Part shown: positions 1-7,128 of the stretch, one piece after another | Position numbering within the stretch: position 1 is the first letter of the stretch | Layout of the letters: every line of letters begins with the position of its first letter | NCBI GenBank assembly: GCA_041179245.1 | Contig: JBEGTT010000125.1 | Location: 1-7,668 of the forward strand | Direction of reading: 5' to 3' | Length of the DNA: 7,668 nt | From: JBEGTT01 sp041179245 | Lineage (GTDB): Bacteria; Pseudomonadota; Gammaproteobacteria; Burkholderiales; Rhodocyclaceae | Notes under the pieces: model-generated | Told to the model about the DNA's origin: nothing | The model's input: only the letters and a program-made list of their open reading frames with translations | Databases searched by the model: none | Program-made: the position numbers and the translations under genes

Positions 1-1
1 T

Positions 2-469
2 ATTCTGACCATCAATATTGTTGAAAACAACACGGCGTCATCAAAATCAGACGCTTCTGCTTCAAGAAGTTCGTCCGTGACGGCAAGCGTGACCAACCCA
101 ATGACCGGAGTGCCTGGCCGGATGTTTGAAGGGTTGGGACTGACAGGAACCAGTGCTAATACCTTGGCTGGCAAAGGCGCGGCTGATAACACCAATGTGT
201 TCAAGGGAATTATTACGGTGACGGTAACGGAAGTGTTACCGAATGGGAACTTGCTGGTGTCGGGTGAAAAGATGGTCTCCATTGGGCCGGGTGATGAATA
301 TGTTCGGCTGTCAGGGGTGATAAACCCAAACAATATTTCGGGTACCAATATGGTGGATTCGTCCAAGGTGGCTGATGCGCGAATTGAATACAAGTCGGCG
401 GGTTACATCAGTGAATCGATGCAGATGCCGTGGTTGGCACGTTTCTTCCTTAATGTTCTACCGTTCTAA
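2..469 (+). CDS. flgH: FlgH, flagellar L-ring protein (5' end outside window)
   Basis: FlgH is an outer-membrane lipoprotein that forms the L-ring, the bushing around the rod. About 155 C-terminal residues are visible, read in the frame that starts at base 2; the family is usually around 220-240 residues, so the signal peptide and lipobox lie upstream of the window. A low-complexity Ser/Ala/Asn stretch is followed by the family core: TVTVTEVLPNGNLLVSGEK, then YVRLSGVINP, VADARIEY and the terminal block WLARFFLNVLPF. These are typical FlgH landmarks and the C-terminus is intact. A GTG at base 77 lies in this frame, but conserved-style sequence continues upstream of it, so it is not taken as the start. 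flgI follows closely, in the usual ring-gene order. The family call is very secure; only the missing 5' end is uncertain. Confidence 0.96.
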   Translation: MLTINIVENNTASSKSDASASRSSSVTASVTNPMTGVPGRMFEGLGLTGTSANTLAGKGAADNTNVFKGIITVTVTEVLPNGNLLVSGEKMVSIGPGDEYVRLSGVINPNNISGTNMVDSSKVADARIEYKSAGYISESMQMPWLARFFLNVLPF

Positions 470-478
470 AGCGTGATT

Positions 479-485
479 GAAGGAG
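479..485 (+). promoter_or_regulatory. Ribosome binding site that decides the flgI start
   Basis: GAAGGAG lies 8 bases before the ATG at 494. An in-frame GTG at 473 would place this strong Shine-Dalgarno inside the coding region and add seven residues before the signal peptide. The ATG at 494 is therefore preferred. Confidence 0.75.
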
Positions 486-493
486 CTGTAATC

Positions 494-1576
494 ATGAATT
501 CACCCCGGAATATGCTGGGCGTGATGATTTTGGCGCTGTTAAAAGCAGCGCTGAGTTTAGCTTTTGTGCTGCTTTTCTTAGCGGCTACGGGTGCTCACGC
601 CGAACGAATTAAAGATCTGGCTTCTGTGCAGGGCATTCGTCCTAACCAATTGATTGGTTACGGTATCGTTGTTGGTTTGGATAATAGTGGAGACCAGACT
701 ACGCAGACGCCTTTTACGACTCAGTCAATTGCCAATATGTTGGGGCAGATGGGGGTTAATCTAGCGCCTGAACAGGTTTCCAAGCTACAGCTTAAAAATG
801 TGGCGGCAGTGATGGTCACTGCTGCATTACCCCCCTTTTCTAAACCGGGTCAGGCGATTGATGTCACGGTTTCATCTCTTGGTAACGCCAAGAGTCTTCG
901 CGGTGGCACCTTACTGATGACACCGCTAAAGGGTGCCGATGGGCAAGTTTATGCCTTGGCTCAGGGGAATGTCTTAGTGGGCGGTGTGCAAAATGCTTCC
1001 AAGGTGCAAGTCACCCATTTGTCAGCTGGACGTATTCCTGAAGGCGCTATTGTTGAGCGGGGCGTAAATACCCCGGTCGGCGAAGGTCAGTATGTATACT
1101 TTGAATTGCAGGATACGGATTTTCAGACGGCACAACGGATGGTTGACGCCATTAACAAGGACTCTGGCCGTACCGTAGCGCAGGCGCTTGATGGACGACA
1201 GATTCAAATTTTGGCCCCTGAACACCCTTCTCAGAGAGTTTCGTTTTTGGGAAGAATTCAGAACTTGTTGGTGACGCCTTCTCAAGCGATTGCCAAGGTT
1301 GTTATCAATCCACGGACGGGCTCAGTGGTGATGAACCAAAACGTGAAGCTGGATGCTTGTGCGGTCGCACATGGCACACTCACTATTGCAGTTGATCCAG
1401 AAAATCCACCTAAGCCCGGTGAAACCGGTAGCCTGATTGATGTCAAAGCGGGAGCTAACTTGGCTGACGTGGTTAAGGCATTAAATGCCTTGGGCGCGAA
1501 CCCTCTGGATTTACTGGCGATATTGCAGGCCATGAAATCATCCGGCGCATTGAGGGCTGATCTGGAGGTGTTGTAA
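494..1576 (+). CDS. flgI: FlgI, flagellar P-ring protein precursor
   Basis: FlgI is secreted by Sec to the periplasm, where it assembles around the rod in the peptidoglycan layer as the P-ring. From the ATG at 494 the product is 360 residues, normal for the family. Residues 1-36 form a rather long signal peptide with a hydrophobic stretch from about 8 to 33, ending in AHA before ERIKDLASVQG, the conserved mature N-terminus. Further family landmarks are RPNQLIGYGIVVGLDNSGDQ, the block around IDVTVSSLGNAKSLRGGTLL, and a C-terminus with ADVVKALNALGANPLDLLAI. The start rests on the Shine-Dalgarno at 479-485; a second in-frame ATG at 512 would shorten the signal peptide to 30 residues and cannot be excluded. 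The gene lies just after flgH, and its TAA shares a base with the flgJ ATG, so co-translation is likely. No defects are visible. Confidence 0.97.
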   Translation: MNSPRNMLGVMILALLKAALSLAFVLLFLAATGAHAERIKDLASVQGIRPNQLIGYGIVVGLDNSGDQTTQTPFTTQSIANMLGQMGVNLAPEQVSKLQLKNVAAVMVTAALPPFSKPGQAIDVTVSSLGNAKSLRGGTLLMTPLKGADGQVYALAQGNVLVGGVQNASKVQVTHLSAGRIPEGAIVERGVNTPVGEGQYVYFELQDTDFQTAQRMVDAINKDSGRTVAQALDGRQIQILAPEHPSQRVSFLGRIQNLLVTPSQAIAKVVINPRTGSVVMNQNVKLDACAVAHGTLTIAVDPENPPKPGETGSLIDVKAGANLADVVKALNALGANPLDLLAILQAMKSSGALRADLEVL

Positions 1577-2589
1577 TGTCGATTGATGCACCCAAGCGGA
1601 TTGCGCTAGATGCGCAAGCCAGTAATGACTTGCGCATCCAGTTGCAAAAAGACCCCAAAGCTGGGATTCACAAGGCCGCCCAAGAATTCGAATCGATGTT
1701 TCTTCAGATTGTCTTGAAGAATATGCGCGCCACTGTCTCGCAAGATGGCTTGATGGATAGTGATGAAACGCGCTTCTACACGGGTATGTTGGACGATCAG
1801 ATGGCGCAGAATTTGTCCAAAACCGGTGCGCTGGGGTTTGCGCGAATGCTGGAAAACCAGTTTAACCGTGCACTGGCTGGATCGACTGAAGCATCACCGA
1901 ATGTAGGCGCAAGCAGTTTGTCACCCGCGGCTAAGAGCTTGCTGCAAAATCTTCAGCAAATTCGGAATGACGCATTGCCCTCCTCATTACCCGGCAATAT
2001 TTCGCCTGTGCCGGTAAGTCCGTTGCCTACTGGAGGAGTTACTGGAAATGGTACTTCTGATGGGGTGTTATCGGTCAGCAATAATTTGTCAGGGCGAGGC
2101 TCTGGTAGTTGGTCTTCTGGTAACCCGGCAGATTTTGTCAATCGAGTTTGGCCGCATGCTGTTGAGGTTAGCCGCGTCACCGGTATTCCACCACAGTTCA
2201 TGGTTGCCCAGGCCGCATTAGAAACAGGCTGGGGAAAACATGAAATGCTCAATCAAGATGGTTCGTCGAGCTGCAACCTGTTTGGTGTGAAGGCCAGCAA
2301 ATCTTGGTCTGGTCCGATAGCGCAGGCTGAGACAACAGAATTTATCAATGGGCAAGAAACCCGTGTCACCGCGAATTTTCGTTCCTACGCTTCCTACGCT
2401 GAAGCATTTAGGGATTACGCTAATTTGCTACGCAATAACCCACGTTACGGGGCGGTCATTGGATCCCAAGATGGCACAGAGTTTGCAAATAGACTGCAAC
2501 AAGCAGGTTATGCTAGCGATCCTCAGTACGCTGAAAAGTTGTCCAGAATTATTAACGGGCCAACATTACGGCAAGCCATTATCGGCTGA
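1576..2589 (+). CDS. flgJ: FlgJ, rod-binding protein and peptidoglycan hydrolase
   Basis: FlgJ is exported to the periplasm, helps assemble the rod and cuts peptidoglycan so that the rod can pass. The 337-residue product has the two-domain form known from beta- and gammaproteobacteria. Residues about 25-98 are the rod-binding domain (KAAQEFESMFLQIVLKNMR, then DDQMAQNLSKTGALGFARML). Residues about 100-180 are a linker rich in Ser, Gly, Pro and Asn. Residues about 184-330 are a glucosaminidase-type hydrolase. Glu216 in the motif AALETGWG matches the catalytic acid of the family, and CNLFGVKA and GYASDPQYAEKL are further landmarks. There is no signal peptide, as expected for a substrate of the flagellar export system. 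A strong Shine-Dalgarno, GGAGGTG (1564-1570), lies 5 bases before the ATG, which overlaps the flgI stop. A 9-base direct repeat (2382-2399) encodes SYASYA but does not appear to lengthen the domain. Confidence 0.96.
   Translation: MSIDAPKRIALDAQASNDLRIQLQKDPKAGIHKAAQEFESMFLQIVLKNMRATVSQDGLMDSDETRFYTGMLDDQMAQNLSKTGALGFARMLENQFNRALAGSTEASPNVGASSLSPAAKSLLQNLQQIRNDALPSSLPGNISPVPVSPLPTGGVTGNGTSDGVLSVSNNLSGRGSGSWSSGNPADFVNRVWPHAVEVSRVTGIPPQFMVAQAALETGWGKHEMLNQDGSSSCNLFGVKASKSWSGPIAQAETTEFINGQETRVTANFRSYASYAEAFRDYANLLRNNPRYGAVIGSQDGTEFANRLQQAGYASDPQYAEKLSRIINGPTLRQAIIG
2472..2487 (+). promoter_or_regulatory. Sigma-54-type promoter candidate inside flgJ, facing flgK
   Basis: TGGCACA (2472-2478), a 4-base spacer and TTGCA (2483-2487) match the RpoN consensus TGGCACG-N4-TTGCW at all but one position. 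The invariant GG and GC are exactly 10 bases apart. The predicted start would be near 2497, about 170 bases upstream of flgK. The site lies in conserved flgJ codons (DGTEFA), so chance is possible. RpoN control of middle flagellar genes is known in several proteobacteria. Confidence 0.4.
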
Positions 2590-2617
2590 TGTACTTTCCT
2601 AAGTCTTAACCTGCATT

Positions 2618-2639
2618 TCCCTCAAGCAAAGGGAGTTTT
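2618..2639 (+). terminator. Weak hairpin with T-run between flgJ and flgK
   Basis: TCCCT (2618-2622) can pair with AGGGA (2630-2634) across a 7-base loop, followed by G and four T. The 5-bp stem and short T-run make it at best a partial terminator or attenuator after flgJ. It uses some of the same bases as the sigma-28-like candidate, so the two readings compete. Confidence 0.25.
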
Positions 2640-2648
2640 CGCCGTAAT
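2622..2648 (+). promoter_or_regulatory. Sigma-28 (FliA)-like promoter candidate upstream of flgK
   Basis: TCAAGCAA (2622-2629), an 11-base spacer and GCCGTAAT (2641-2648) resemble the FliA consensus TAAAGTTT-N11-GCCGATAA. The spacing is exact, GCCG is perfect and TCAAG is close to TAAAG, but the remaining positions are poor. A start near 2655 would put the flgK Shine-Dalgarno at the very 5' end of the transcript, which weighs against it. Late FliA-dependent expression of flgKL is known in enteric bacteria. Confidence 0.3.
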
Positions 2649-2668
2649 AAGGCGTAAGGAGCAGGAAC

Positions 2669-4788
2669 ATGGGTTCAATTCTAAATATCAGTGTCAGCGG
2701 GATGTTGTCGTCGCAAGTGGGTTTGCAGACGGTGCAGCATAACGTGGCCAATGCGAATACTGCTGGGTATAACCGTCAAGTTGCTAAACAGGCCTCCTTG
2801 CTGGGCACAAGAACAGGTGATGCCTACGTCGGGAGTGGTACGAAGGTTGAAACGGTTTCTCGGCTTTACGATCAGTTTTTAACGACTCAAGTTAATCAGG
2901 CGCAAACTAAGTTATCGGCGCTGGATGCCACAACAAGTCAGATGGAAGCGATTGACCATTTGCTAGCAGATCCGGCTTCCGGAATTGCGCCAGCACTACA
3001 AGATTTCTTTACCGCTTCGCAACAGGTGGGCGCTTACCCATCATCCGTGGCTGCGCGTCAGTCAATGGTGTCAACGGCTCAGGTGTTGACCAACCGATTT
3101 AGCGTGATGGGTGAAACCATCAGTGGTTTGAATGAGCAAATTAACCAACAAGTACAGAGTGATGCGACGACATTAAATGCCTACGCGCAGCAATTAGTTG
3201 CGCTGAATGGGCAGATCAGTCAAGCCTCTTCCGGGGGGGGGCGCCAAACGACTTGCTCGATAAGCGTGATCAGGTTGTGGCGGAAATGGGCAAGTTGGTT
3301 GATATTTCTGTCACCCAAGTGACAACAGATACTGGAGCATCTGGCGTTCCAAATGAGTATGGAACGGTTCAGGTTTATACCGGTAATGGGCATCTGTTGG
3401 TGGGAGATAGCGGAGCTCAGGCAGTAGGTGTTGTACGTTCAAGTACAGATCCTACGCAATTAACTTTTAGTGTCGGTGGTGCTGAGATTAAGTCGGGTGA
3501 TGTAACGGGAGGGGCTTTAGGTGGTCTTCTTTCCTTTCGTGATGGCGTGTTGAATAAGGCTGAAAATACCCTTGGCCAGGTTGCTTTTAGTCTGGCGAGT
3601 ACCTTTAATGCCCAGCATGCGACGGGTATGGATTTGCTGGGGAACCATTGGGTCGCAGGGACCGATCCCGTAACGGGAGCCCCTATAAATACGAATGCAA
3701 ATTTTGCACCGGATTTTTTCACCATACCATCAACTGTTAATACTGTTGGAGCACCTTCCACGGCACCTGCTGTGTCGATTAACCTGACTGCGCCAACCTT
3801 GACCGGCGACACAACAGCGGATTTTTACAAAACAGCAGTCACAAAAAGTGACTACAAGCTTGAAGTTTTGGCTGGTGGAAGTCATGTGCTGACACGATTA
3901 ACTGACGGAAAAACATGGCCCGATCAGACGGTAGCACCGCCAGCGGTAGCTACCTCTCTAACCGATATTAATAACCTACTTAGTAGTGATCCACAGGGCT
4001 TTACCTTGGATACTACGGGCACACCACCTGCAGTTGGCGATAGTTATGACATCCGGCCGATGGCCAAGATGCCAACAAAGATTAGCGTCAATGCACAGCT
4101 GGCCGGGGATGTTCGCTTAATTGCCGCAGGGCTCGCTGTCAAAGCGGGTATTCCCCAAACAAATCAGGGGCAGATGACCGCTACAGTAACCCGGATGACC
4201 AGTGGTGATCCGGGAACAATCGTTCCATCCGGCAGCACGTTACCGATTACCTATAATAGTGCCTCAAATGATTTGGCTGGACTCTTTGCTACTGGGGCCA
4301 CCTCGGTGAAAATGACAGACCTAAATGGGGCTATCACTACCTATACCGGGGGTAACGTTCCGTTTAAGGCTGGAGCAAGTTACGACGTTGACGGTATTGT
4401 TTTTACGATGTCCGGGGTGCCCTCTAATGGGGATAAGGTTGTGTTGGAGCGAAATGATACGGCCCCCATTGGTGTATCGGATAGCTCAAATGTGTTGCTA
4501 TTGACCCAAATGGAGTCGAAGAAGGTGCTCAGTGGATCGTCGACTTACGGTGAGGCCTATGCACAAATGGTGGCTGACGTTGGAAACGATACTTCCGCCT
4601 ATAAAACGACCAAAGCGTCTCAGCAAACTCTTTATGATTTGGCATTGTCGAGACGGGATTCGGTTTCCGGAGTAAATCTGGACGAAGAGGCCGCTAATCT
4701 TATGTACTATCAACAGATGTATCAGGCTAACGCCAAAGCATTGCAGGCAGGCCAAAAGATATTCGATACTCTGATGTCGATCATGTGA
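2669..4788 (+). CDS. flgK: FlgK, hook-filament junction protein, frame broken at a G9 tract
   Basis: FlgK (HAP1) is exported through the flagellar gate and forms the first junction layer between hook and filament. The start has a good Shine-Dalgarno (AAGGAG, 2656-2661) 7 bases before the ATG. Residues 1-188 are typical FlgK, with NVANANTAGYNRQ near residues 25-37 and then a helical coiled-coil region. The frame breaks at nine G (3233-3241). Unshifted reading gives 29 unrelated residues and stops at 3322 (217 residues in all). Reading one base back continues as APNDLLDKRDQVV, the expected FlgK motif, through to the canonical C-terminus (SGVNLDEEAANLMYYQQMYQANAKALQ) and the stop at 4788. Ten G would give 706 residues and seven 705. 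The protein is larger than the roughly 550 residues of enteric FlgK because of an expanded, Thr-rich middle region. The well-preserved downstream half argues against an old pseudogene. It may be phase variable, a sequencing error, or rescued by slippage. Confidence 0.93.
3233..3241 (+). repeat. Homopolymeric G tract (G9) at the flgK frameshift
   Basis: Nine consecutive G sit between TCC and CGCC in flgK. The reading frame of FlgK changes by -1 precisely here. Upstream codons read ASS then Gly, and downstream codons in the other frame read APNDLLDKRD. It is the longest single-base run noticed in the window (other G or C runs reach six), and it falls in a Gly-rich, length-tolerant loop. This is the classic setting for slipped-strand mispairing, but also for homopolymer sequencing error. 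Confidence 0.9.
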
Positions 4789-4803
4789 TGAAGGAGTAGA
4801 AAA

Positions 4804-5748
4804 ATGCGCATCAGCACCAGCATGCAGTATTACAGCGGTAAGCAAAACCTCGTCACTAACCAAGGGGATTTGTACAAGCTACAGAATCAGTTATCGACCG
4901 GGAAGAAGGTGTTAACCCCTAGCGATGACCCGGTGGCAGCAACTCGCGCCTTATTAGTTGGGCAATCAAAAAGTAAAAATGAGCAGTACATGTCGAGCCA
5001 AGATATTGCCTCTGGGCAGTTGGCATTGACCGATTCGATCCTAGGGAATGCAGGTGATATCCTTCAAACGCTATCAGAGGGAGCCATTCAGGCGGGTGAT
5101 GGGACCTATACGGATTCAGAGCGCCAAACGCTGGCAAAGGATTTCCAAGTGCGTTTGGATAGTCTGGTGGATTTGGCCAATAGTAAATCAGCTAGCGGTG
5201 ACTATTTGTTTGGTGGCTACCGTAGCGATCAACCGCCGTTTACAAAAATTTCAACAACAGGTTCACCAACACCCTATGTCCAATATAACGGTGATAGTGG
5301 TTCGCTAAAGCTGCAGGTTGCCTCAACGGCAACTGTGCCGGTGACAGAAGATGGTAGTAATGTGTTTTTGCGAGTAACCGACAAAAATGGGGTCCAAACC
5401 AACTCAAGTGTGTTCGACTCGATTCAGCAAATGATTACTTATTTGCAAACTCCCAATGCACCAGTAACGGCAAAGGCAAGCTACGATGCTGGATTGTCTA
5501 ACATTCAGGCTTCGCTGGAGCATGTAACGCGCGCACGCACATCAGTGGGGGCTAGAGAGCAGATGGTTAGTGCGCTAAACCAAACTAGCCAGGATTTGGA
5601 TAGTCAGTACACTCAAAACATATCGGCGCTTGAGGATTTGGATTACACGGCGGCCATTTCAGACTTTACGCAGCAGCAAACCCAGTTACAGGCGGCGCAG
5701 CAAACCTTTACCAAGGTTACTCAAGCAAATTTATTTAGCTATATGTAA
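4804..5748 (+). CDS. flgL: FlgL, hook-filament junction protein 3
   Basis: FlgL (HAP3) forms the second junction layer, between FlgK and the flagellin filament. The 314-residue product has the flagellin-like ends expected of the family. At the N-terminus are MRISTSMQYYSGKQNL, LQNQLSTGKKVLTPSDDPVAA (starting near residue 27) and later SGDYLFGGYR, a typical FlgL block. The C-terminus is a long amphipathic helix (ALEDLDYTAAISDFTQQQTQ) ending QANLFSYM. The middle, about residues 140-215, is the variable beta-rich domain. A Shine-Dalgarno AAGGAG (4791-4796) lies 7 bases before the ATG, and the gene starts 15 bases after the flgK stop, so flgK and flgL are almost certainly co-transcribed. Its TAA overlaps the ATG of the next gene. 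The length and both ends are normal, with no defects. Confidence 0.96.
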   Translation: MRISTSMQYYSGKQNLVTNQGDLYKLQNQLSTGKKVLTPSDDPVAATRALLVGQSKSKNEQYMSSQDIASGQLALTDSILGNAGDILQTLSEGAIQAGDGTYTDSERQTLAKDFQVRLDSLVDLANSKSASGDYLFGGYRSDQPPFTKISTTGSPTPYVQYNGDSGSLKLQVASTATVPVTEDGSNVFLRVTDKNGVQTNSSVFDSIQQMITYLQTPNAPVTAKASYDAGLSNIQASLEHVTRARTSVGAREQMVSALNQTSQDLDSQYTQNISALEDLDYTAAISDFTQQQTQLQAAQQTFTKVTQANLFSYM

Positions 5749-6332
5749 TGTTAAAGTATTTGCTACTGCTTGGGCTTGGGTTGGCAGGGTGTTCCGTAGG
5801 CACTACCAAGCACCCCGTTGTTCCCAATGGGGGAATTACGGTTGCGAATGTACCAATGGGAAAAATGTCATTAGGTACTCTTGCGACGGTTGGGGCGGTA
5901 TATTTGTTTTACGATCCATTGGCGCCAAACTGGGAAATTACCGAAACGCGCATTGATGACAGGATTTTTCACCTTAGCCTTGAAATGAAACGTTTCAATA
6001 CTGGGGGCGATGGGGATGCGTTAATGATTGTTAAACGCAGAGCTCGGCAGTTGCAACAACTAGCAGGAATGGGAAGTTATAAAATACAGTCCTTAGACCA
6101 ACGGATTGATTCTCAGACTATCGGCGCTCGGCGATATGCGGAGGCCGTTGTGGTTTTACTGCCAGAGTTTGTGTCGCCTCCATTGCCATTACCCCTTGAA
6201 ATTTTGCCGGCAGGTGTAACTGCTACTCCGAAGAGTAGCGCTGCTAAAAAGAAGCTTAAAACGGTAAAGCCTAAGCTGAAAGATCCAGTAGCGGAAGCCG
6301 TATCAACAGCTGATGATAAAGCTAAGAACTAG
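5748..6332 (+). CDS. Unrecognised small lipoprotein coupled to flgL
   Basis: I do not recognise this 194-residue protein. Residues 1-15 are a short lipoprotein signal (hydrophobic 4-13, lipobox LAGC, Cys15 as the lipidation site). Ser at +2 would favour the outer membrane under the enteric Lol rule. Residues about 40-140 look like a folded domain, with YLFYDPLAPNWEITETRIDD, LEMKRFNTGGDGDA and a helix rich in Arg, Gln and Leu; YDPLAPNWEI and FNTGGDGDA look like conserved motifs. The tail from about 143 is low complexity, first Pro/Leu and then Lys/Ala, with the look of a flexible periplasmic linker. The ATG overlaps the flgL stop (TAATG) and no Shine-Dalgarno is visible, so translation probably depends on re-initiation after flgL. 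This context suggests a flagellar or envelope role, but that is inference. Coding is well supported by the lipobox, the length and the coupling. Confidence 0.8.
   Translation: MLKYLLLLGLGLAGCSVGTTKHPVVPNGGITVANVPMGKMSLGTLATVGAVYLFYDPLAPNWEITETRIDDRIFHLSLEMKRFNTGGDGDALMIVKRRARQLQQLAGMGSYKIQSLDQRIDSQTIGARRYAEAVVVLLPEFVSPPLPLPLEILPAGVTATPKSSAAKKKLKTVKPKLKDPVAEAVSTADDKAKN
6244..6277 (-). terminator. Possible terminator for the fliPQR transcript, inside the lipoprotein gene
   Basis: Read on the - strand, AGCTTA (6277-6272) can pair with TAAGCT (6258-6253) across a 13-base loop, followed directly by TCTTTTTA. This lies about 57 bases past the fliR stop. The stem is only 6 bp and AT-rich, so it is a weak candidate. 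No better hairpin was seen near the convergence point. Confidence 0.25.
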
Positions 6333-6333
6333 T

Positions 6334-7119
6334 TTATCGCGTTGTTGAAAGCGCAAATTCGAGCATAGTACTCATGCCTTCGTTGAAGTAACGCTCTAGG
6401 GGCGTCGCCATATAATCTAGACTCAGAGCATATCCAATAAATCCAAAGCCAAGGGTAATCGGGAAACCTATTGCGAACAGATTGAGTTGGGGGGCTGCTT
6501 TGTTGAGCACGCCTAATGCAAGGTTGGTAATGAGCAAAGCGGTAACGACTGGCAGAGAAAGTACCACGCCAATGATGAAAATCTTTTCTGCTGCCAGCAC
6601 GACGATTTTCCAGCCCTGTGCAGCAACTGGAATGCTACTAATCGGCACAGATTGAAAGCTTTGGGCTAGCGTGGCGAAGTAAACCAAGTGGCCATTTAAG
6701 CTTAGGAATAACAAGGTGGCCAACATGGTTGAGAAGTTTGCAATAACCACGGTTTGGCTGGTGCTGAGGGGGTCATAAAAAGTAGCGAACCCAAGCCCCA
6801 TCTGGTTGCCAATCATCTGCCCTGCCATCTCGATGCCAGCAAATACCATCCGCATGGAAAATCCCATGCCAACTCCGATCAGGATTTGCTGGACAAGAAT
6901 CAAAATTCCCTGGCCTGACGTGGGTAGTACATTGGGCATGGGGGGCAAGCTCGGTACGATAGCAACAGTTAGGGCTAGGCCTAATAAAAGTCGAAGTCGC
7001 GTTGGAAGTCCCGCATTATTGAGAAAAGGGGCTGATGCAGCAAATGCCAAAATGCGGGTAACCGGGTAGATAAAAGCAACAATCCACGCGTTAATCTGAG
7101 TGGTCGTAAAGCTAAGCAT
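6334..7119 (-). CDS. fliR: FliR, flagellar export gate membrane protein
   Basis: FliR joins FliP and FliQ in the inner-membrane export gate of the flagellar type III secretion apparatus, inside the MS-ring. The 261-residue product has the usual length and is very hydrophobic, with about six membrane-embedded segments (roughly 10-30, 40-58, 70-96, 124-150, 172-200 and 212-236). Family motifs are the block EMAGQMIGNQMGLGFATFYDP (split over residues 97-117) and NLALGVLNKAAPQLNLFAIGFP (split over 199-220), which is characteristic of FliR/SctT proteins. It begins 9 bases after the fliQ stop with only a weak AGGT near the ATG, so coupling to fliQ is likely. Its TAA lies one base from the stop of the convergent lipoprotein gene. 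It is called FliR rather than a virulence SctT because the neighbours are all flagellar. Confidence 0.96.
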   Translation of the reverse strand: MLSFTTTQINAWIVAFIYPVTRILAFAASAPFLNNAGLPTRLRLLLGLALTVAIVPSLPPMPNVLPTSGQGILILVQQILIGVGMGFSMRMVFAGIEMAGQMIGNQMGLGFATFYDPLSTSQTVVIANFSTMLATLLFLSLNGHLVYFATLAQSFQSVPISSIPVAAQGWKIVVLAAEKIFIIGVVLSLPVVTALLITNLALGVLNKAAPQLNLFAIGFPITLGFGFIGYALSLDYMATPLERYFNEGMSTMLEFALSTTR

Positions 7120-7128
7120 GACCTAGCT

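Noticed and set aside
435..450. TGGCACG-N4-TTCCT resembling a sigma-54 promoter just before flgI
   Set aside because: The essential -12 GC reads CC, and the bases encode the conserved FlgH C-terminus (WLARFFLN).
830..835. C6 run in flgI (and a similar run at 6489-6494 in fliR) as further contingency tracts
   Set aside because: Both are only six bases, in frame, and encode expected residues.
1022..1533. Open frames on the - strand opposite flgI
   Set aside because: They are antisense to a well-conserved gene, have no ribosome sites or recognisable products, and are explained by the codon pattern of flgI.
2301..2320. GTCCGATAG resembling a sigma-28 -10 element in flgJ
   Set aside because: No TAAAG-like element lies at the right distance upstream.
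2382..2399. Perfect 9-base tandem repeat (TTCCTACGC twice) in flgJ
   Set aside because: It encodes SYASYA in a region of normal family length; only two copies, in frame, with no sign of an expanding repeat.
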